64,000 bases of DNA from Geosiphon pyriformis (Eukaryota > Glomeromycota > Glomeromycetes > Archaeosporales > Geosiphonaceae): contig JAAOMT010000439.1 in NCBI GenBank assembly GCA_016748015.1, positions 269,527 to 333,526 of the forward strand, given 5' to 3'. A program made the position numbers and the translations under genes. How positions within the stretch are numbered: position 1 is the first letter of the stretch; each line of letters opens with the position of its first letter. Below the pieces are notes generated by a model. That model made no database searches. It was not told the DNA's origin and was given only the letters and a program-made list of their open reading frames with translations. Below, in pieces: positions 22,050 to 30,784 of this stretch.

Positions 22050-23133
22050 GTGTAAATTTTTGAAGTTCGACTCCTTTGTCTCTCTATTTGGTATAATGGG
22101 TTTGGTTTTAAGAACTAAAATTACAATGATACAATACCAAAAAAGGATCAAGAACTAGCGCTTTTTGAACTGCGAAACTAACAAAAACGCTGTAATTTTA
22201 TATTGCAGAGATTTTACTTCAGCGCATTGCCAAAAAGTCTTTAAACTGTCAAAAGTCTCAGAAAAGTAAAGCGAGAAACTGGGAGCTGTCAACTCATCAC
22301 TATCAGTCGATCATTGAATGATCTACGCCATCGGAGGTTTTGATTTGAGAATTAGCCCAAATATTTTATTAGTAATCAGTTTTACTTTATCTGATGATTG
22401 AATATTTTTGGTAAAATATTTAATTTGTATTAAAAATTAATTTTTATACAATTTTATAATTAGCACATATTTTTATAGTAATTTTTTTTTATTTTGGATC
22501 GGGCATGTTGAGCTACAAATATGTATGATCATTGTTTATGGAAAGGTTGTATCGTTGGCAATCCTCTGCACCCGTTTGATTATGTGGTCTTGAATGACCA
22601 CTGCACTTCATAGATATCTAGGATATTTACAATTTCCATTTAAAGCTCCATTTGTAAAATGTCTAAATAGAGAACATGTGTCAAAGCTCACAGCACATTG
22701 AGAAAGTCTGCGCTAAGGAAAAAAATGCGTCAAATAGGCTATTCCCTAGCTTGGCAAAGACTAAAGGGGTAGACTACAATGAGGAAGGACAAAAATCCGT
22801 CAAAGAGGGTACCCTCGCAATCTTGTGTCTAAAAAACAAGCCGCACGAGTAATCATTAAGCATGAACGCTTAGGCCGAATATTATGTACTTAGTTTTTGA
22901 TTTTCCTTGAGTGAAGTTAGTAAACTCTGGTTCCAAAGGATTTTATTGGCAAAATTACCACAACTGATTAAGACTAGAAGGTCTGCTCTCTTATTTATAA
23001 TAAAAGACGCGCAACTCTAATACTATTGGTTGGTTAACTATTACTCTTATTACGCGAATACAATACTATATGGGTCGAATATTATATACACGGGTCGTGG
23101 TGTTAACAATTTTGAACCCCTGAGATTGAGAAT
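22050..23133. other. Intergenic region with a GC-richer non-coding core
   Basis: Between ATG15 and FKBP2. The part at about 22490-22900 is clearly less AT-rich than other spacers but has no open frame. It contains short perfect stems such as GTGGTC-TTGAAT-GACCAC (about 22583-22600). Near 22305 lies the palindromic word GATCATTGAATGATC. It could be an untranslated region, a non-coding RNA or an old repeat. I could not find tRNA boxes. Confidence 0.4.
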
Positions 23134-24053
23134 CTATAGTTCTACTCTATTTTTTTCTATTCCGATTAATTCAACATCGAATACTAAGGCAGCATTCGCT
23201 GAAATAAATTATAAAAAGATGTTAATAATGAGATATTTATTGTCAAAGCTAATTGATTGAGCAAAATCATACCAGGTATTAGAGGAGGGCTACCTCTCTC
23301 ACCATAGGCCAGGTGTGAAGGTATTCTCAATTTCCGCTTTTCACCAATGCACATCCTTTTGAAATTTTAAGCAGCTGGAATGAGTATAAAAACCAACTAA
23401 TCATAGCTTCTTTCCTAAATTTCATTTTCTATTTGAAACACTTACCCTCGCAGACCTTGATCCCAACCTTTGATGAAAAAGAATAGATTAATATCAAGAT
23501 CAATTAGTAAACCATAGAATTCGGTAAAAAGAATATACCCTTTATAACTTGGCCGGTTCCTTTTAGATTTCATCGAAATTAGAGAGAAACAATTTAGAAT
23601 CTTTTTGTCAAATATCATAATTCCAAAATGGTAATTCAACGAGCTTACCCAAGGTAAATTTAAAAGGATCACCACGATCCCGGCTAGAATCAAATTTAGA
23701 GCCATCTTCAAATAAAACTCCAGTGTAGTGAACAACTATAGTATCGCTTGGAAAAAACCCGAAAAAAATATGTAAAAACTTGCTGGCTGACATTAAATTG
23801 CCTTGCGTATTTTTACACTTCTCTTACCCGTTTTTTGTCTTTTTATCACACTTGCCTTCTGGAATCTGCTCCTTTATCCCTTTTTTAGTGAGCAAAAGTT
23901 CAAAAGCAAGACCATTTAATTATAACAGTATTTACACATTAAGAAAAATTCCCCACCAATCTGAAGGTTTTTGGGGGGTTCTTTGGAATCTACCAAGGTA
24001 ACGAGGAAATAGACGAAAATAAAGAAGGGTAGAAATAAAGCTTGAGTACGCAT
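23134..24053 (-). CDS. FKBP2: FKBP2-type ER peptidyl-prolyl isomerase
   Basis: Seven exons splice in frame to 145 residues: 24053-23957, 23879-23828, 23746-23649, 23559-23539 (21 nt), 23467-23446 (22 nt), 23355-23273 and 23198-23134. A signal peptide ([20 protein letters not shown]) precedes [14 protein letters not shown] and a single FK506-binding domain: [20 protein letters not shown], then [29 protein letters not shown] and LVFDVELI. The protein ends in RVEL, like the RTEL-type ER retrieval signal of animal FKBP2. It catalyses cis-trans isomerisation of proline bonds in the ER and would bind FK506 and rapamycin; the Tyr, Asp, Trp and Ile pocket residues appear kept. Two exons of only 21-22 nt are notable. 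It is transcribed in the same direction as ATG15. Confidence 0.92.
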
Positions 24054-24990
24054 GTTCTTCCGTTGAGCTATTAAAAGCGAGGGAGGCCAAAAAACGGTTG
24101 CTAGCGAAAGCTTTAAGTGGATATTACGAACAAATGTTTCATGGTGGCAACATTCTATTGGCTAAATCTAGGTCACCACTATATTTTCTTTCTGAGGGTT
24201 ACTTATAAATTTCTTTTTAGAAAAAATTTTAAATTTACAGAAATTTGTTATAATAGAACTCAAATAGTATTATTCAAAAATGTATGAAAAAAATTCAGAA
24301 AATTTATTAAAATAAACATTTTTATTTAAATTATAATTAACAAAAATTAAACTTTCTTTTTAAAAATTTTACTTATTATTGTTATTATTATTATTATAAA
24401 TTAATTAACTTGAAATAATTTGATATTAAATTTTATTACAAATTATAATTTTTTAAAATTTTAAAATTTGAACCAATTATAACTAAATAAAAAAAAATTG
24501 GTTTAATAAGTTATATTTAAGTTAAATTTTTTAATAAATTTTAAATAATATTGTTTTTAAGTTTTAACATTATTAATTTCACAATTTTTTTTAAAATAAA
24601 TGTGATTTATTTTAATTTTAAAAAAAAAATTTATTATTAAATAATTTAAAATATTGTATTATCTAATTAAAATATATTATTATGTTTTAAATTGAATTAT
24701 TATCTTATTAATAATAAAGTATACTAAATAATATTATGTTTAAATGTTAATTAGTAATACTAAAATTAATAAATCAATTTGAAAAGTTTTAAAACAATGT
24801 AGAATATTTTAAAATAATTGATAAATTAAATTCTAAAAATAAATTTTAAATGCTAATATGATTAAATGCAATTATAATGTTTTGTTAACCCAATAAATAT
24901 TTATAATTTTTGTGTGACATTAAGATTATAACTTTATTAATAATTAGTAATTTGATTAATAATAGTGATTAAATAATAAGAGAATTGCTA
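24054..24990. other. FKBP2 upstream region, then AT-rich spacer
   Basis: The first 150 bp upstream of FKBP2 are GC-richer and contain ATTGGCTAA, a CCAAT-type element on the strand of the gene, near 24158. From about 24210 to 24980 the sequence is plain AT-rich DNA without a recognisable feature. Confidence 0.45.
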
Positions 24991-25272
24991 AATCGACCCA
25001 CCCGCAACACGTGATATCATTTACATCATAATTTCATATTCAACTATATATATAGGAACATATTAACGAATATTATGGTTGTCCACAACGAAGTGTTTTT
25101 TAAATATAAAACACTATAAATTACTTAAGGTATAATAAAAAATTAAATATATAATCTATATTCAATTTTATATAAGAAAAAGTTATTTTTTATTTTAATT
25201 AAACTAATATTTATTAGAATTACTAATAAATAAATCTTAAAATTAATATCACGTGTTGCGGGTGGGTCGATT
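24991..25272. mobile_element. Tc1/mariner-type MITE
   Basis: Perfect 27-bp terminal inverted repeats, AATCGACCCACCCGCAACAC followed by GTGATAT, lie at 24991-25017 and 25246-25272. Directly outside each end is the dinucleotide TA (24989-24990 and 25273-25274), the target duplication of Tc1/mariner elements. The element is 282 bp with an AT-rich interior and no coding capacity, so it depends on a transposase elsewhere. The repeats contain the E-box hexamer CACGTG. The repeats are intact and GC-rich in an AT-rich spacer, which suggests a recent insertion. Confidence 0.88.
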
Positions 25273-25274
25273 TA

Positions 25275-25699
25275 AATAATTATGTAAAATAAATATATAA
25301 ATAAAAATTAACCTGTAATCTAAAAGTCAATATTGCTTTAGTTTTTATGAAAAATATATTATCTAATAACTTAATTATTAAGAACTTAAAATATCGTGAA
25401 TCTATTAAGATACAAATTACATGTATTTCAAATTTAGGTTCTTCATAGTTTTTACTATCTTACAGGCGACTTCCTTAATTCATAAGATCTTCCCAATGAT
25501 TTTATTTGTTTGTTTCCAAGTTTCATCTGTTACCAAATGATAAAATATGCCTTTGGTTCGTGTCTGCATATAATCAATTTTAAGCGATAAAAAGAATTCA
25601 TCTAATGTAATTCACGCACCCAGAAGCATAATTTAAAATTTTCCTTATTTTAATCTAGCTTTGTAGGAACTTGGTTTACTTTTGACAGGGCAGAGTCTA
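25275..25699. other. AT-rich spacer and helicase 3' region
   Basis: No gene seen. The right part (about 25430-25699) is less AT-rich and is probably the 3' UTR of the DEAD-box gene. Confidence 0.45.
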
Positions 25700-28301
25700 T
25701 TAGTATTTTCGTCTAACACCACGGGAATATCCATTCCCTTGTTTTCCACCTGCACCTCCACCTCTACCATAGCTCCCATTACTTCTCCCTCCTCCACGAT
25801 AACCATTACCTCTTCCTCCACCAAATCGACCACGTCCATTACTATTCTTACCGTCTCCGCCATAACTATTCCCATGTTTTTGATCCAACAATTCGGGGAG
25901 CTCTTTGCAAATTTCCAACGTGGTAGTGTTCGTATCTTCCCAAAGTTTACCAGCTAATATTATCCCACTGTTCTCCCCAACCCCAATCTCAACTTTATTT
26001 GAAACAATATCAAGTGCAACCCCTAATCCATCTTTTGTTAATCGCATTAATTTAACGGAATCCTGTGAAAGATTCGGAAAATTTTTTTCCATCATATTTC
26101 GTACATAACTCACATGTCTGATTGGATATGTGAACCGAAATAACAAGGTAATAAGACCCTCATCCCCAGATAACAATGAACGTAGTTTGACGCCATTGGC
26201 ATAACCTGTTAGGTAAGCTAAGGCGGCACTCAAAGCATCAATGGCACCTTTCTGATCGATTAATGACTGGGCAGTTTGGTGGAAATATGGTAATACACTG
26301 GGATTGACAGATATGACATTTTGAATAGCATCTTGTGCTACAGCTGCGATCAATTCATTTGGTTGTGGGGGGCCGACCATTGAGAACTTGATGTGAGTAC
26401 GCCTTTGAATATTTTGAATCAAGTATTCTTCTTGAGATTTGTAAAAAGTGACAGCAGTGCCAGGACGTCCAGCACGACCAGTTCGGCCAGATCGATGCAC
26501 ATAAGATTCTACATCCTTAGGGGGTTCACAGTTTATTACTAAATCTTATATTAAAAAAGTCAAAATATGAGAAAGGAAAGGGTCAAAATATGAGATAGCT
26601 TTTTTTTCATTAGCTACTTACCAACTTTAGGAATATCAATGCCTCTAGCAAGGACATCAGTACAAATAATGCACTTGAATTTGCCCTCCCTGAATGCTTT
26701 CATAGTAACTTCTCTTTGCGATTGGACAATATCTCCATGTAACACTTGAGCATCTTGTTTTAGTTTGTCATTAAGTACGAGTTCTGTTAAAATATTCAAT
26801 GTGAAATCAGATTTTGTTAAATCAGATTCAATAGTTCAAATAGAATTATTTTAATTTGAAGGGCTTACCATTTGCATCATTCTTGGTATTACAGAAAATT
26901 ACACATGAACCTTGTCCAGCATAGGCAGCAACCACGTCCCCAATTATATCTTTTCTAGAATGCCACGCTGATCGAATCGCAATGTGACGAATGTTTTCTA
27001 ACAACAAAAGTATAATAAATAAAATTGTTTTAATTTTAATACCCTAGAGAGATGAGTGGTGAAAAAAATCATCAGGGTAAATTCGGAAATACATACCATT
27101 TGTCTTGTTATCCATTTTACCAATGAGATCTATATTAATATAATCTTTTTGCAAATATTTTTTCACAGTTTCCTTTACCCAATCCGGAACCGTTGCGGAA
27201 AATAACATAGTTTGGTAGTCGACACTTTTTCCTTCTTTTCGTTTATGTTCTTGCACATCTAGCAAAACCTGTTCCATGGCCTCAGCGAAACCAATATCAA
27301 GCATCTGATCAGCTTCGTCTAAACATATAAATTTGAGACTGCCCAAATTCAAACTACCACGTTGAATATGATCTATCACACGGCCGGGAGTACCAACAAG
27401 CACGTCAATCCCGTCACGTAAAGCTTGAAATTGTTCAGAGTAAGGGACACCACCATACATGCATAAAACTTTGAAGGCAGAAGCAACTAATCCAAATTCT
27501 GAGGCAACTTGTTTGGCCAAATCTCTTGTCGGTGTCATCACCAAAACTCGTGGACTACGACCTCGAACCTTTAGGCTTTGAGTGAAATCAGGATCTTTCA
27601 TAAGGCGTTCATTTATAGGAAGAGCAAACGCCAAGGTTTTACCTGTACCGGTCTGAGATAAAGAAATGTTATTTGGATGTACTAATTAAACGAGATGAAT
27701 TTGGAAATGAGCAAAGATTTAATTAAAATCTTACCTTTGCTCTGGCCAGTACATCTTTCCCGTCGTATATGTAATCAAAAGTAGCAGCTTGAATAGGAAA
27801 CAATGCATTTATACCGCGTTTCTTCAGCAAATCAATAGTAGGTTGAGAAAGACGATAAGAGGAAAACTGCAAGTTATCTGGAGACTGATCTGGATCTATT
27901 TTTTCAATTTTAGATACTTGATTATCCTGATCTGTCGTTTCGAATAGTGATGATGATATTGCACCGTTCTCGGTCTTTCTCTTCTTTATAGGGTTATCCG
28001 TTACTTGGATGACATCAACGTCAACAGTTTTTCGTTTTAACTTATCCTTTGATTTTTTAGATCCCAAGTCTTTTAAGTGATTTTCGGAGAGGTTGTGGCC
28101 ATTATTTTGGGAGTTTATATCAACATGGTTATTTTTCTTCTCACTTTTATCCTCCTTATCTTTACCCTTTGACTTATCTTCATTTAAATCTTTCTTTTTT
28201 TTCTTTTTCTCTTCTGAGGGTATTTTCTGCTTTTTTTGTAAAAAAGTTTCCTTGGTTTTCGATTCTTTTGACGAATCTTGGAGCAGTGTGGTTGATACCA
28301 T
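25700..28301 (-). CDS. DDX21/DDX50-like nucleolar DEAD-box RNA helicase
   Basis: Five exons in frame: 28301-27735, 27652-27097, 26997-26869, 26783-26622 and 26544-25700, giving 752 residues. The N-terminal 130 residues are Lys/Glu-rich with nuclear-localisation-like runs. The helicase core follows: the Q motif around FPIQAA, ARAK-TGTGKT (Walker A), PTRDLA, TPGR, LDEAD, SAT, then ARGIDIP and [13 protein letters not shown]. After the core comes a GUCT-like domain (about residues 540-660, [20 protein letters not shown]). An RGG/GN-rich tail ends in GVRRKY. This layout is that of DDX21/DDX50 and plant RH3/RH7, which act in rRNA processing in the nucleolus. ATP-dependent RNA unwinding is expected since all catalytic motifs are present. 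Its start is divergent from uS13m. Confidence 0.92.
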
Positions 28302-28512
28302 AATAATTGTAAGGGTTCCACTGACAACTAAAAAGTCTAAAATGAGAAAAATTTTTCTAAATTATATAAGCGATCATAAAAAAAAAATAACTAATTTTCA
28401 TTGGACAATAATAGTTGGACAGACTATTGAAAACTTTTTTAAATCGAACTTTGACCATCATACTTAGTTTAAACTCTTTTCCTCTTTTAACTTTATTTTC
28501 AAAGTTTTCAAG
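28302..28512. promoter_or_regulatory. Shared divergent promoter region
   Basis: The 211 bp between the start codons of the helicase (-) and uS13m (+) must hold both promoters and both 5' UTRs. The two products serve cytosolic and mitochondrial ribosomes respectively, so coupled expression would make sense. No specific site is identified. Confidence 0.5.
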
Positions 28513-29021
28513 ATGATCCCACTTCTAGGAGCACAATTACCGGAACACAAAAAAGTAAAGGTAAAAATATATTTAGATCAAATTGAAATTGCCAAAAATA
28601 AAGAATTGGAAAAATCTTGTCATTACAACAACAACAACAACAACAACAAAACTTTATATTTTTTATTCATCATAATCTTACATTGATAAAAATTCGCAAG
28701 ATTGCATTAACAAAATTTCAAGGGATAGGAATACCAACCGCAGAAAGAATATGTGCTCGTCTCACGATTCACGAAACTTGTAAAATGGAAGAATTGAATG
28801 AGAACCAGATGAATCAATTGGCAGCAATTTTATCTGATATGAAACTTGGGGCAGATTTGGAACGTGAAGTGAAAAATAATATTATGCATCTTCGAGCGAT
28901 TGGTACTACTAAGGGAAAAAGACACGCGATGGGATACCCGGTTCGCGGACAGCGTACACAAACTAATGCAAAGACAGCGAGAAAGCTTAATCCAAGGAGG
29001 ATAAGGGAGTTTTCAAGGTAA
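28513..29021 (+). CDS. uS13m: Mitochondrial small-subunit ribosomal protein uS13
   Basis: Exon 1 (28513-28560) gives MIPLLGAQLPEHKKVK. Exon 2 (28701-29021) gives IALTKFQGIGIPTAERIC and runs to RGQRTQTNAKTARKLNPRRI with a TAA stop, 122 residues in all. The helix-turn-helix N-terminal half and the basic GQRTxTNA(R/K)T tail are diagnostic of bacterial-type S13. The length fits the mitochondrial form rather than the longer cytosolic S18. It binds the head of the small subunit and contacts tRNA. The intron (28561-28700) holds a CAA microsatellite. Reading through the intron gives a poly-Gln frame that is an artefact. Confidence 0.92.
28624..28650 (+). repeat. (CAA)n tract in the uS13m intron
   Basis: About eight CAA units lie inside the only intron, upstream of the acceptor at 28700. 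It is complementary to the TTG-rich tract just after the stop codon. Confidence 0.85.
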
Positions 29022-29058
29022 AAACAAAGAAATAGAAGAGATTTAATGTTGAAATTGA

Positions 29059-29118
29059 TTTATTGTTGTTGTTGTTGTTGTTATTGTTATTGTTATTGTT
29101 GTTTTTGTTTTTGTTTGA
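29059..29118 (+). repeat. (TTG/TTA)n tract downstream of uS13m
   Basis: A run of TTG units grading into TTATTG units and TTTTTG units, about 40 bp after the uS13m stop and probably in its 3' UTR. It could pair with the CAA tract in unspliced RNA. Confidence 0.8.
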
Positions 29119-29157
29119 GCAATAATTTCAAACATGATATTTGATTCTAACTAGGTT

Positions 29158-29290
29158 TATCTTTTCAAAAGTTTAGCAAGATGTTCAATACGTTCTTCTG
29201 AATCATCTTCGTTGAATTATTCAATCTCACCAACAAATCTCGGCAAAATTTATACCTGGTCTTGTTCTCCAGTAATGCGTGTTATGAGTC
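29158..29290 (-). pseudogene. Possible relic of a 3'-terminal exon
   Basis: On the minus strand a frame ends in FNEDDSEERIEHLAKLLKR followed by TAA. It is preceded by RFVGEIE and an in-frame TAA. The composition is protein-like and unlike the AT-rich spacer around it, but nothing upstream continues it. It may be the degraded end of a lost gene. I do not recognise the protein. Confidence 0.25.
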
Positions 29291-30180
29291 AACTTCGATT
29301 TATATTTAAATGAATTTGGATTTTTTTTTTTTGAAACACAGGCTCTCTTATCCAAACCTTTCATCATGAATTTTAACATTTAATCAGTTCTTTAATTCAG
29401 TCATTCATTCGAGGCTTGCAAACTCAAAAATTTCGAATTTTACATGATAATCCAAAGATTGTCAAGAAAAAAAAAAGTTTTTTTATTAATAAAAATTTTA
29501 CTCGTAAAAGTTTCGATACCTATTTTTTTAATAATTTATTTCAACTTGGAATTTTAAAACCATAAGAAATAATCTATTTTGAAATTACAATGATTGAAAC
29601 CAATGAAGAAACCTGGCTAGAAAATTAAACATAAATTTATTCTTAAATATTTTCCATGTTAAATAATTTTTATTTATTTTCAATTTATTTTATTAATATT
29701 AACAATATTAAAAATAAATAAATAAATAAATAAATTTTCTTTTATAAATTAATTATTTTTCTAAATATTAATTTTATTTATTTTTTTCAATATAATACAT
29801 TTGTTAATTAAAATTCAAAATAAATAAAACAATATTTATGTTACAAATAAAAATATTTTAAAATTGAAAACAAATAAGATTTGACTAAACAAAATTCAAA
29901 AAAAATAAACATATTTAAAGAAATAAAACTAAAAATAATTGATATTAATAAAAAATTATATATAAAATTATTATATATATGTAAATAAAATAATATAATT
30001 TTAAAAATGTAATTTAAAATTTTTCTTTTATTTATTAAAAATTTTAATAATAATAAATATTTAATCTACATATTTAATCTATTTAAATATATTTTAATAA
30101 GTTTTTAATATTGAATAATTTAAAAAAATAATTATTTTAAAATAAAAATTATATATTCTTATGATAATAAATTAATTTTG
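29291..30180. other. AT-rich spacer
   Basis: Low-complexity AT-rich DNA with short AAAT runs (about 29713-29735). No feature is recognised. Confidence 0.6.
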
Positions 30181-30445
30181 CCCAAGATGAGGGCTGAATG
30201 CGAAATGAGGGGTTTGATTATGGATGTTCGTGGTTTGACGATGCTTAGCTCTAGAGAGTTTATTCGTAGAGGTGGTTTTGCTTGGGGTCGGTTAGTTAGT
30301 TTTAGTCTCGCCGTTAGTTTCTGATGTTTTTTGTAGGCCTGTTGGTACTGTAGACGCGTAGTGTAGCCTTGATCGGCTCGAGTGGCTGGTCACGTGTAGA
30401 AAAGGTATGTGCCACGCATATTTTTATGATTGTATTGTAGTAGTT
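30181..30445 (+). mobile_element. 5'-truncated LINE copy, GC-rich and little degraded
   Basis: A sharp GC-rich island in AT-rich DNA. It encodes a short C-terminal piece starting MRAECEMRGLIMDVRGLTML, similar in position and style to the ORF2 C-terminus at 47640-47836. The shared 3' UTR core follows at about 30370-30400 (CTCGAGTGGCTGGTCACGTG). Its sequence differs from the other LINE copies, so it belongs to another subfamily. It has few signs of C-to-T or G-to-A decay. Lying about 340 bp upstream of RAD50, it may affect that promoter. Confidence 0.7.
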
Positions 30446-30784
30446 AAATAACAATTTTTTATTTATTAAAAAATATTAAGTGGTTAATGGTTAAAAAATT
30501 AATCAATTTATCAATTTAATTGAAAATGGATATTTTGTTGATGTGACTCAATTCGTCGCCTCTTGTCTGTCTTGAGGAGTTTGAAAACTTGACCCTATTT
30601 GTTACTTTAAAAAAACAAGTTTTATATGACATAATGCCACTATCAGGATTGAGTAGTGAGGAGAGTATAGTTCTCTATATCAATCAATTTTTACTATTAC
30701 GCGTTTCAAGAATTAGTAATAGTCGAGATTCAAAGTAACTAGCGTAGGACACGCACTCTTTTCGACTCATTTCTGCTGGCTGCC
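30446..30784 (+). promoter_or_regulatory. RAD50 upstream region
   Basis: This spacer lies between the LINE tail and the RAD50 start codon. It contains the hexamer ACGCGT at 30699-30704, listed separately, and no coding sequence. Confidence 0.4.
30699..30704 (+). promoter_or_regulatory. MCB-like ACGCGT element upstream of RAD50
   Basis: ACGCGT is the core of the MluI cell-cycle box bound by MBF-type factors at G1/S genes in yeasts. It lies 81 bp before the RAD50 ATG. One hexamer is weak evidence, but CG-containing words are rare in this DNA. Confidence 0.35.

Noticed and set aside
22305-22319. Palindrome GATCATTGAATGATC as an operator site
   Set aside because: A single short palindrome in a fungal spacer, with no second copy or known factor.
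22490-22900. tRNA gene in the GC-richer spacer
   Set aside because: No plausible A and B boxes or cloverleaf could be built from the sequence.
28617-29021. Poly-Gln protein frame starting in the uS13m intron
   Set aside because: The Gln run is the CAA microsatellite of the intron. The spliced product from the ATG at 28513 has the proper uS13 N-terminus and an in-phase junction.
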